Below are positions 57,897 to 64,000 of a DNA stretch of 64,000 nt, one piece after another. Within the stretch, counting starts at the first letter, position 1, and the number at the start of each line of letters is the position of its first letter. Made by a program: the position numbers and the translations under genes. Origin of the DNA: Azospirillum brasilense. GTDB lineage: Bacteria; Pseudomonadota; Alphaproteobacteria; Azospirillales; Azospirillaceae. The stretch covers positions 1-64,000 of the forward strand of contig NZ_VITH01000016.1 in NCBI RefSeq assembly GCF_007827815.1. Direction: 5' to 3'. The notes under the pieces were generated by a model. It worked only from the letters and a program-made list of their open reading frames with translations, searched no databases and was not told the DNA's origin.

Positions 57897-58716
57897 GGAA
57901 ACCCGCCGGCATCTCGTAGTCGAGTCCAATACGGCTTGCCGGCCGCAGGGTGATGGGTTCGAAGAACTCGCCCAGCTTCTTGTCGGCGTAGGGCGTGAAG
58001 ACCCCCTTGAAGCGGCAGTTCATGGACCAGCGCGCGTCCGCTTCCCGGTTCACCCGGTTGCCATGGGCAAGGTTCTGATTGAACAGGAGAAAATGCCCGT
58101 ACGGGACGTCCATCCAGGTCAGGTCGGGCTCAATGGCGGCAAACATCTCGTCCACGCTGCGGGCGGCGAAGCGGTGCAGGTTGCGCTCGAGCTCGGCGTT
58201 GGGGCCTGGGGGAAGCAGGAACATGCTCTTGCTGCCATGGCAGTCCACCAGGGGAATCCACAGCACCACCTCGAACGGGCTGTCGCCCGACCAGGTGTCG
58301 GCGTGCACGGGAAGCAGCGAGCTGTCGTCGTCCGGCAACTGGATCGACAGATTGACACGGCGCTGCATGCACAGCTCGCTGCCGACGATGGCGGACAGGG
58401 TGCGCCGGGCGACCGAAAAATAGGCGGCGCGCAACCAAGGCTGCGCGTTCATGCCGCCGATCATGGCCAGCCGGAAGGCGTTAAGTTCCTCCACCGGCAC
58501 GACATCGCCGATCCGGTCAAGCAGGCGGCCGGGCGGATCGGGACGTTCGGCGCCCTCATCCATGCCCAGGCGATGGCGGGCGAGACCGACCATCAGGTCA
58601 CGGATCGCGTCCAGCGCCGCCCGGTCCTCCGCCGGGGCGACGATGAAGCCGTCCCGGCGGAAGCGGTCGCCGAGCGCGCGCTCCTCCGCGGTCAGGAAGT
58701 CGAAGGACGGCGTCAT
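57889..58716 (-). CDS. Sporadic carbohydrate cluster 2OG-Fe(II) oxygenase
   Basis: The 275-residue protein has the facial triad of Fe(II)/2-oxoglutarate oxygenases: HADTWSGDSPFEVVLWIPLV supplies His and Asp near residue 138, and LFNQNLAHGNRVNREADARW supplies the distal His and the Arg for 2-oxoglutarate. MQRRVNLSIQLPDDDSSLLP precedes the first motif. It should hydroxylate or otherwise oxidise a sugar intermediate. It corresponds to the partner family named in the sporadic carbohydrate cluster (TIGR04324, from memory). The ATG overlaps the transketolase C-subunit stop by four bases. Confidence 0.85.
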   Translation of the reverse strand: MTPSFDFLTAEERALGDRFRRDGFIVAPAEDRAALDAIRDLMVGLARHRLGMDEGAERPDPPGRLLDRIGDVVPVEELNAFRLAMIGGMNAQPWLRAAYFSVARRTLSAIVGSELCMQRRVNLSIQLPDDDSSLLPVHADTWSGDSPFEVVLWIPLVDCHGSKSMFLLPPGPNAELERNLHRFAARSVDEMFAAIEPDLTWMDVPYGHFLLFNQNLAHGNRVNREADARWSMNCRFKGVFTPYADKKLGEFFEPITLRPASRIGLDYEMPAGFHE

Positions 58717-59639
58717 GCCGCGGGCTCCAGCGCGCGCATCACGCGGTCGGCGATCTGGTCGGGCTGAAGGCCGGCCAGACGCATCAGGTGGTCGTTGCCG
58801 CCATAGCCCTCGGGGAAGGCGTCCGGCAGCGCCAGACGGAGCAGGCGCGCGCCGGTCGGTTCCTCCGCCATCAGCTCGGCGACGGCGCTGCCGAGGCCGC
58901 CCATGCGCGTGTGCTCCTCCACCGTCACGACGAGGCGCGCCGCGACGGCGGCACGGCGCACGGCGGCGGCATCCAGCGGCTTCACCGTCGCCATGTGGAT
59001 CAGGCCCGCCCGGAGGCCCGCGGCCTCAAGCCGTTCCGCCGCGGCCAGGGCCTTGGCGGTGACGATCCCGGTGGCGATGAAGGTGACCTCCTCCGGCGGA
59101 CGCATCTCCAGCGCCCTGCCGATGGCGAAGGGGGTGTCCTGCGCGGTGACGATGGGCTCGTTGCCCTTGCCGACGCGGATGTAGAGGGGACCGGGCCAAT
59201 CCAGGCTCGCGTCCATCAGCTTGACCATCTCGACCTCGTCCACGGGGGCGACGATGGTCATGTTGGGCAAAGCGCGCAGGATTGCGATGTCCTCGAAAGC
59301 AAGATGGGTGGGGCCGAGCGGCGCATAGACGGTGCCCCCGCCGGTGGCGATGAGGCGCACCGGAAGGTTCTCCATGCAGACGTCGATGGCCAGTTGGTCG
59401 AAGCAGCGCCGGGTGAGGAAGGTCGCGATGGTGTTGACGTAGGGGACGAACCCCTCCATCGCCATGCCCGCGGCCATGCCGATGATGTGCTGCTCGGCCA
59501 CCCCTTCCATGAAGAAGCGCTCGGGCATGTCCCGCTTCATGCCCTTCAGCACGCCGGGACCGAGGTCGGAACCGATGAACACGACCCGGCTGTCGCGGCG
59601 GGCCAGCGTGTCCACCATGTTGACGGCGTGCTGTCTCAT
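58713..59639 (-). CDS. Transketolase-like C-terminal subunit
   Basis: The 308-residue subunit holds the pyrimidine-binding and C-terminal domains of a split transketolase: VVFIGSDLGPGVLKGMK, RFFMEGVAEQHIIGMAAGMA (with the catalytic glutamate that activates thiamine diphosphate), ATGGGTVYAPLGPTHLAFED and the C-terminal VVTVEEHTRMGGLGSAVAEL. It works with the N-subunit encoded just upstream; the two reading frames overlap by four bases. In secondary metabolism such split enzymes transfer two-carbon units to unusual acceptors, which is the likely role here rather than in the pentose phosphate pathway. Confidence 0.9.
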   Translation of the reverse strand: MRQHAVNMVDTLARRDSRVVFIGSDLGPGVLKGMKRDMPERFFMEGVAEQHIIGMAAGMAMEGFVPYVNTIATFLTRRCFDQLAIDVCMENLPVRLIATGGGTVYAPLGPTHLAFEDIAILRALPNMTIVAPVDEVEMVKLMDASLDWPGPLYIRVGKGNEPIVTAQDTPFAIGRALEMRPPEEVTFIATGIVTAKALAAAERLEAAGLRAGLIHMATVKPLDAAAVRRAAVAARLVVTVEEHTRMGGLGSAVAELMAEEPTGARLLRLALPDAFPEGYGGNDHLMRLAGLQPDQIADRVMRALEPAA

Positions 59640-60451
59640 TCCGCGCGCTCCAGTGCTTCCCGCATGGACGCCACATCAGCCGCGCCCACTTTGGCCTTAT
59701 GGTGCCAATCCGGATTGAATTCGGCGAAGTCGAGCCCCTTGCCCTTCACCGTGTGGCAGATCACCACCGAAGGCTGGCCGGCGGCGAAGGGCAACTGGCC
59801 GAGCGTTTCGCGCAGCGCCGCCACGTCATGCCCGTCGACCTCGCGCACCGCCCATCCGAACGCCCGCCATTTGTCGGCCAGCGGCTCCAGGTCCAGCACG
59901 TCCTTGACCAAGCCGTAGGACTGCAGCTTGTTGTAATCGACGAGAACGGTGAGATGGTCCAGCCGGTGCTTGGCCGCCGACATGGCCCCTTCCCAGATCG
60001 ACCCCTCGTCCAGTTCGCCATCGCCGGTGATGACGAAGACGCGCGACGGGCGCCGTTGCAGGCGGGCCGCCAGGGCCATGCCGATGCCGATCGACAGGCC
60101 GTGGCCCAGCGATCCGGTGGACGCCTCCACCCCCGGAATGTGGGCCCGTTCGGGATGGCCGCCGAGCATCGCCCCGGGGTGGCACTGGCGAAGCAACTCG
60201 TCCTGCGGGAAGAACCCCTTGTCGGCCAGCACGGCGTACCAAGTCAGGCAGCCGTGGCCCTTCGACAGGATGCAGCGGTCACGGTCCGGCCAGCCCGGCT
60301 CGTCCGGGCGGACGCGCAGGACGTCGTCGTAAAGGACCCGCAGGATCTCGACGAGGGACAGGGAGGACCCGATGTGGCCGCGTCCTCCTCCTTCCAAGGC
60401 GTCAATGATCCGTCGTCTCAGGTAGCGTGATCGTTCGTCCATGGCGCTCAT
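59636..60451 (-). CDS. Transketolase-like N-terminal subunit
   Basis: The 271-residue subunit carries the thiamine diphosphate and metal site: GRGHIGSSLSLVEILRVLYD, ILSKGHGCLTWYAVLADKG, STGSLGHGLSIGIGMALAAR and the GDG-x-N type motif ITGDGELDEGSIWEGAMSAA followed about 25 residues on by DYNKLQSYG. Only the N-terminal third of a full transketolase is present, matching the separate C-subunit downstream. The ATG overlaps the stop of the kinase gene (ATGA). Donor and acceptor are unknown. Confidence 0.9.
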   Translation of the reverse strand: MSAMDERSRYLRRRIIDALEGGGRGHIGSSLSLVEILRVLYDDVLRVRPDEPGWPDRDRCILSKGHGCLTWYAVLADKGFFPQDELLRQCHPGAMLGGHPERAHIPGVEASTGSLGHGLSIGIGMALAARLQRRPSRVFVITGDGELDEGSIWEGAMSAAKHRLDHLTVLVDYNKLQSYGLVKDVLDLEPLADKWRAFGWAVREVDGHDVAALRETLGQLPFAAGQPSVVICHTVKGKGLDFAEFNPDWHHKAKVGAADVASMREALERAE

Positions 60452-61524
60452 CGGTCGGCAAGCAGGGGAAAGGAAGACCGGACGTCGCCATCCGGGCCGT
60501 CGGTCAGGCGGCGGGCCTCGCGGAGCCACAGGCGGGCCTTGGACAGCTGGGCCGCCTTGGCCTCGCTCCATCCCGCCGAAGTTCCCGCGAACAGGCGGCG
60601 CTCCCACCGTTCGGGCAGGAATTCGTTGAGAAGGATCATCGTCCAGCGCAGGCCGTACAGCGGAAGCTGTGCCCGCAAGCGCGCGGCAAAGGCCGGGTCG
60701 GCGGCGAAGAGGGCATCCATTCCGCCGTGCCAGTCTGCCTGCTCCTGCGGCGCCAGGCTGAAGGCCGGGTGCCAAAGGAAATCGGCGGTGAGCTTCACCG
60801 GATCGTCCCAGCCGAAATACTCGAAGTCCAGGAAGACAAGGCTGCCGTCGCGGCGGCGCAAGGCGTTGTGGAATCCGAAGTCGGAGGGCGACAGCGTCCG
60901 CAGCGCCGGCTCCAGCGGAATGGACGGGTCGAGGCCGGCCGCCGCGTAGCCGGTCCGGGCGCGGGTCCGGGCGCGGTCGATGACCGGTCGCGCGTCGTCC
61001 CGCAGGAAGTGTCCGAGCGCGATGTCGTCCACGTCGGACAGCCGGGCGAAACGGCTCTCGATCTGGTCCAGAAGGCCGGTGAGCGACAGGCACGCTTCCG
61101 CGGCCTCGGCCAGGGCCACCGCCCCCTCGGCGCTCCGCTGTCCGGCAAGAAACGCGGCGAACGCGACGGCCCGGGCCACATCGTCCTCCCTGCGCCCGTC
61201 CGGAACGCGGGACACCGCCGTTCCGTCGATCCACTCGTAAAGGGCGGCTCCATGGCCCGGGGCGGCCGCTTCGGGACGCGGCACCGTCAGCGGCCCGCTC
61301 CCGATGGCGGCGAGGAACGACAGCCCCCCATATTCGCGGGCCAGCCGTTCGGTGCTTCCGTAGCATTTCAGGGCATGCGCGCCGCCCGCGGTTTCCACGC
61401 GGTAAATGCGGTTGTTGCCGCCCCCGGGCAGCCGCTCCATGGACCGGATGGGACCGGCCAGCACCCGCGCCGTTTCGGCCGGGTCGTGCGTGGCCTCAAG
61501 CCGCGGCGCTGCCGAAGACGGCAT
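60448..61524 (-). CDS. APH-family (choline/aminoglycoside-kinase-like) phosphotransferase
   Basis: The 358-residue protein has the kinase fold of aminoglycoside phosphotransferases: MERLPGGGNNRIYRVETAGG as nucleotide loop, ALKCYG with the ATP-contacting lysine, LSPSDFGFHNALRRRDGSLV as catalytic loop (S-x-D-x4-N) and FLDFEYFGWDDPVKLTADF as metal-binding segment. In this operon it should phosphorylate a sugar rather than an antibiotic. The ATG at 61524 overlaps the HAD gene by 29 bases; a longer upstream start would overlap more. Its stop overlaps the transketolase N-subunit ATG. Confidence 0.82.
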   Translation of the reverse strand: MPSSAAPRLEATHDPAETARVLAGPIRSMERLPGGGNNRIYRVETAGGAHALKCYGSTERLAREYGGLSFLAAIGSGPLTVPRPEAAAPGHGAALYEWIDGTAVSRVPDGRREDDVARAVAFAAFLAGQRSAEGAVALAEAAEACLSLTGLLDQIESRFARLSDVDDIALGHFLRDDARPVIDRARTRARTGYAAAGLDPSIPLEPALRTLSPSDFGFHNALRRRDGSLVFLDFEYFGWDDPVKLTADFLWHPAFSLAPQEQADWHGGMDALFAADPAFAARLRAQLPLYGLRWTMILLNEFLPERWERRLFAGTSAGWSEAKAAQLSKARLWLREARRLTDGPDGDVRSSFPLLADR

Positions 61525-62134
61525 CGGCAATCTCCTCCCACGCGCGGAACGCCCGGAACGGACCGGCCGGAAGATGCCGGGCGCCATGCTTGACCAGGAT
61601 CCGGTCGACCTCCGCGGGAAAGTCCGGTTCGAGAAAGACCTCTTCCAGATCGTCGACGAAGCAGCGGCAGCCCAGGGACGCGATCCGGGCGATCTTGGCG
61701 GTCCGGCTGTCCTCGAAGAAGATCAGGCCGGGATCGATGCCCCCGCGGGCGGGATCGGTCAGCCCCTGTGCCCCGATCCAGGACCATGCCGCGGCGCGCA
61801 GGCTGACCCCGCCGGGATCGGCGGCGGCGAACTCCGTCTTGTGGCTGACGATGGCGACACCGGCACCGGCCGCCCGGCAGGCGGCCAGGAAGCCGGACAG
61901 GCCGGGGGCGGGGATGGCACGCGCGATGCCCGGTCCGTAGACCTTGGCCTGGAGCCGGGTCCATTGCGCCTCGCCATCGGGCAGAGCACGGAGATGCGCC
62001 CGCACCTCCGCCTTGCCGCCGGCGAACCCCCGCGGCAGGAGTCCTGTGTCTTCCCCGATGCCGCGGAACACATCATCGTACAGGACGATGGTGTTGTCGA
62101 AATCGAGGCCGATGAGCGGGGCGCGTCCGGTCAT
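61496..62134 (-). CDS. HAD-family phosphatase
   Basis: The 212-residue hydrolase has motif I as LIGLDFDNTIVLYDDVF near residue 7 (both aspartates present), motif II as VAIVSHKTEF near 95 and the distal FFEDSRTAKIARIASLGCRC-FVDDL block near 145-165. It likely removes a phosphate from an intermediate sugar phosphate, like GmhB in heptose synthesis, though it is not a clear GmhB by sequence. The ATG overlaps the epimerase stop by four bases. The region near 145-165 has an odd duplication of acidic motifs (FFEDS, FVDDL), leaving it unclear which is motif IV. Confidence 0.82.
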   Translation of the reverse strand: MTGRAPLIGLDFDNTIVLYDDVFRGIGEDTGLLPRGFAGGKAEVRAHLRALPDGEAQWTRLQAKVYGPGIARAIPAPGLSGFLAACRAAGAGVAIVSHKTEFAAADPGGVSLRAAAWSWIGAQGLTDPARGGIDPGLIFFEDSRTAKIARIASLGCRCFVDDLEEVFLEPDFPAEVDRILVKHGARHLPAGPFRAFRAWEEIADAVFGSAAA

Positions 62135-63129
62135 TTCAGGGCGATCTGCTGCATCGTCTTGATGTTGAAGTAGCGTGGGTCGGACATGCTGTCGGGCACG
62201 GAGCCGGCGTCGAAGGCGGTCTTCAGTCCACGCACCGCGTCGGCGATGCTGTGGGCCGGGGTGAAGCCGAGTTCGCGCCGGATCTTGTCGGACGAGATGT
62301 GGTAGGAGCGCAGATCGTCGGTCGGCGTCACCTCGATGGCGACCGATGCCCCGATCACGTCGCGGACCATCTCCGCGATCTGCATGATCGTGTGGTTCTC
62401 GTAGCCGACGTTGAACACCTTGCCGTCGATGGCCGAGGCGTCCCACGCCAGGGAGCGCACGTAGAACTCGACCATGTCGGCGACGTGGATGTTCGGGCGC
62501 TTCTGGCTGCCGCCGAAGACCTTGATCTTGCCGGCGTTGATCGCGTGGTTGGTCAGGATGTTGACCGACAGGTCGAGGCGCAGCCGGGGAGCGTAGCCGC
62601 ACACCGTGGCCGGGCGGACGGTCAGGACGGTGAAGCCCGGCGCGCGCTCCTCCTGCAGCACCTCCTCGCACAGGGCCTTGAACTTCGAATAGTCGGTGAG
62701 CGGCTGGAGCGGAAGATCCTCCGTGACGTTCTCCTCCTCCTTGATGCCGTAGACGGACGAGGACGAGGCGTAGACGAATCGCTCGACGCCGGCCTCCTTC
62801 GCCGCACGCACCAGGGGACGGAAGCATTCGTAGTTGATCGAGCGGCCGAGCGCGGGATCGAGATCGAAGCTCGGATCGTTGGAAATGCAGGCCAGATGGA
62901 TCACGGCGTCGCAGCCCCGCAGGGCGCGGGCGACGGTCTCCGGATCGCGCAGGTCGCCGCGGATCTCCGTCAGGCGGGGATGGTTCTTCAGACCCGCGAA
63001 CACGTCGCCATAGATGTAGAGGTCCAGCACGGTGACGCTGTGACCCTCGTCCAGAAGCCTCGGCACCAGGGCGCTGCCCACATAGCCCGCTCCGCCGGTG
63101 ACCAGCACGTGCCAGGTTCGTTCGGTCAT
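62131..63129 (-). CDS. NAD-dependent epimerase/dehydratase (extended SDR)
   Basis: The 332-residue protein has the NAD loop VLVTGGAGYVGSALVPRLLD, LYIYGDVFAGLKNHPRL, HLACISNDPSFDLDPALG, VYASSSSVYGIKEEENVTED and the catalytic PLTDYSKFKALCEEVL (Y-x3-K). VRPATVCGYAPRLRLDLSVN and KRPNIHVADMVEFYV complete the family pattern. It may act on a nucleotide- or phosphate-linked sugar made by the kinase genes around it. Closest general relatives are UDP-glucose 4-epimerase-like enzymes, but substrate residues differ. It follows the decayed SIS gene. Confidence 0.87.
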   Translation of the reverse strand: MTERTWHVLVTGGAGYVGSALVPRLLDEGHSVTVLDLYIYGDVFAGLKNHPRLTEIRGDLRDPETVARALRGCDAVIHLACISNDPSFDLDPALGRSINYECFRPLVRAAKEAGVERFVYASSSSVYGIKEEENVTEDLPLQPLTDYSKFKALCEEVLQEERAPGFTVLTVRPATVCGYAPRLRLDLSVNILTNHAINAGKIKVFGGSQKRPNIHVADMVEFYVRSLAWDASAIDGKVFNVGYENHTIMQIAEMVRDVIGASVAIEVTPTDDLRSYHISSDKIRRELGFTPAHSIADAVRGLKTAFDAGSVPDSMSDPRYFNIKTMQQIALK

Positions 63130-63146
63130 GATGGTTCGATCCTTGC

Positions 63147-63457
63147 TTACACCACGGCTTCGACATCCACCGCCGTCCAGCCCATCGCCAAGTCGGGCAT
63201 GGCGTGCAGGAGCGACAGATGGGTGATCTTGACAGAGCCGTATTGGTCGTTGGCGATGGAGAGATTCAGGTTCCCGCTGCGCCGCAGCGGGGTGGCGCCG
63301 TCGTTGAAGGCCGGGGGCCGCAGGCCGCCGTTCTGTGAATGATCGACGGCCATATGGTTGGCGATGGCGGCGCTGCACCCGCTCCCGGCAAACATCAGCG
63401 TGCCGCCCGATCATGGGCGCATCTGGCCGCGGAGGAGGCGTCGATGCGGTCGCGCAT
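63147..63457 (-). pseudogene. Decayed SIS-domain sugar-phosphate isomerase
   Basis: An ATG with ribosome site AGAGG sits just after the PfkB stop and opens MRDRIDASSAA, but this frame ends after 20 codons. The next frame continues with GGTLMFAGSGCSAAIANHMA, the SIS phosphosugar loop with N-G changed to S-G-C. It then jumps from GGLRPPAFNDGA directly to PLRRSGNLNLSIANDQYGSV and KITHLSLLHAMPDLAMG, which match the C-terminal part of sedoheptulose-7-phosphate-type isomerases. About 80 residues of the core are missing. One frameshift plus one large deletion explain it. Two intact GmhA-type genes elsewhere in the window may have made it dispensable. Confidence 0.7.
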
Positions 63458-63466
63458 GCCGGGCCT

Positions 63467-64000
63467 CTATTTCAGGATGGCGGTCAGGAACTTGACCAGA
63501 GCCGGTTTCTCGATCGAGCGGCGATGCCCGACGATGCCGACCTTGATGGCGCCGGCGGCGTTGCCGATGAAGCCGATGACGCTCATCGGGGCTCCCGTGG
63601 CCACCAGCGGCGCCGTCACGGCCAGGAAGGCGTCGCCCGCCCCGACCGTGTCCACCACCGTGTTGGTGAAGGCCGGAATACGGTGCACGCCCTCCGCGCC
63701 GTCGCCCTCGGCACCGTCGAACGTCACGCAGCCGTGCTTCCCATGCGTGATGATGACACGGCCGCAGGCGATGCGCTGCGGCAGCTTCTGGCTGGCGATG
63801 ATGGCGATGTCGCTGAAGCGGTCCGAGATGGCCAGCCGCGCCTCGGGCGCATCGATGCAGACGAAATCGGCGCGCGGATAGCGGGTGATGAGATTGTATC
63901 CCATGTTTCCGCTGTTGGTCTGCGTGTTCACCGCCAGGAAACGGCTGTGGCGGCACAGGGCGTCGATGGCCGACGGGGTGAGCATCCCATGGCCGAAGTC
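63467..64000 (-). CDS. PfkB-family sugar kinase, cut by the window edge
   Basis: The visible 177 residues are the C-terminal half of a ribokinase-type kinase, open to the window edge. The first visible residues DFGHGMLTPSAIDAL follow the D-x-G-H-G type strand of heptose/ribokinase-like enzymes. NTQTNSGNMGYNLITRYPRA and VVDTVGAGDAFLAVTAPLV (with the catalytic aspartate in GAGD) are typical. HldE-like heptose-7-phosphate kinases are the nearest analogy by motif. It is the first visible gene of the - strand operon; the true start and any fused nucleotidyltransferase lie beyond the window. Confidence 0.85.
   Translation of the reverse strand, partial: DFGHGMLTPSAIDALCRHSRFLAVNTQTNSGNMGYNLITRYPRADFVCIDAPEARLAISDRFSDIAIIASQKLPQRIACGRVIITHGKHGCVTFDGAEGDGAEGVHRIPAFTNTVVDTVGAGDAFLAVTAPLVATGAPMSVIGFIGNAAGAIKVGIVGHRRSIEKPALVKFLTAILK

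Noticed and set aside
1..64000. Search for tRNA, rRNA, CRISPR arrays and insertion sequences
   Set aside because: I saw no cloverleaf-like genes, rRNA segments, regular spaced repeats, transposase motifs or terminal repeats that I could support.

Overview
The window reads as one large surface-glycan and protein-secretion region of a high-GC alphaproteobacterium. The most likely source is a Rhodospirillales organism such as Azospirillum; this is inferred from base composition and gene content, because no marker gene is present. I count about 45 protein genes, one clear pseudogene, and no rRNA, tRNA, CRISPR array or transposase. Most of the sequence is GC-rich, but about 18.8-21.1 kb and about 25.8-26.8 kb are AT-rich and look acquired.

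Left part (1-33.5 kb), mostly + strand. It opens with a truncated methyltransferase, an RgpF-type glycosyltransferase, a bifunctional ManC and a GT61 enzyme. Three very large multi-domain glycosyltransferases follow: a GT2-GT4 fusion, a protein with three GT2 domains, and a protein with two GT-B units. Heptose-phosphate kinase and isomerase genes (HddA and GmhA types) come next. An AT-rich pair (sulfotransferase, hexapeptide acyltransferase) and a three-gene phage-tail-like module on the - strand interrupt the cluster. It then continues with a double GT2 protein, an AT-rich GT-like gene, Glf, a second GT61, Gmd, the ABC exporter pair Wzm/Wzt, and Fcl. ManC, Gmd and Fcl together make GDP-L-fucose; Glf makes UDP-galactofuranose; Wzm/Wzt would export the finished chain.

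Middle part (33.5-54 kb). A type I secretion ABC protein and its HlyD adaptor are followed by a Sel1-repeat protein. On the - strand lie a GNAT acetyltransferase, a GT4, a serralysin-like RTX metalloprotease, a second GmhA, two methyltransferases, another GT4, a giant TPR-GT2-GT4 protein running in frame into a ChW-like module, and a small RTX-type repeat protein with a textbook terminator. The two RTX proteins are the natural candidate cargo of the secretion system. Its outer-membrane TolC partner is not in the window.

Right part (54-64 kb). GalE (+) converges with a TviB/WbpO-type UDP-HexNAc dehydrogenase (-). Upstream of the dehydrogenase is a tightly coupled - strand operon: PfkB kinase (cut by the window edge), a decayed SIS isomerase, an SDR epimerase, a HAD phosphatase, an APH-like kinase, a split transketolase, a 2OG-Fe(II) oxygenase, an LIC12192-family small protein and a methyltransferase. 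This matches the poorly understood 'sporadic carbohydrate cluster' and is the best candidate here for an undescribed pathway, probably for an unusual modified sugar.

A feature linking the whole region is a short domain with a conserved G-W motif. It recurs seven times in six proteins, including one acetyltransferase that is not a glycosyltransferase.
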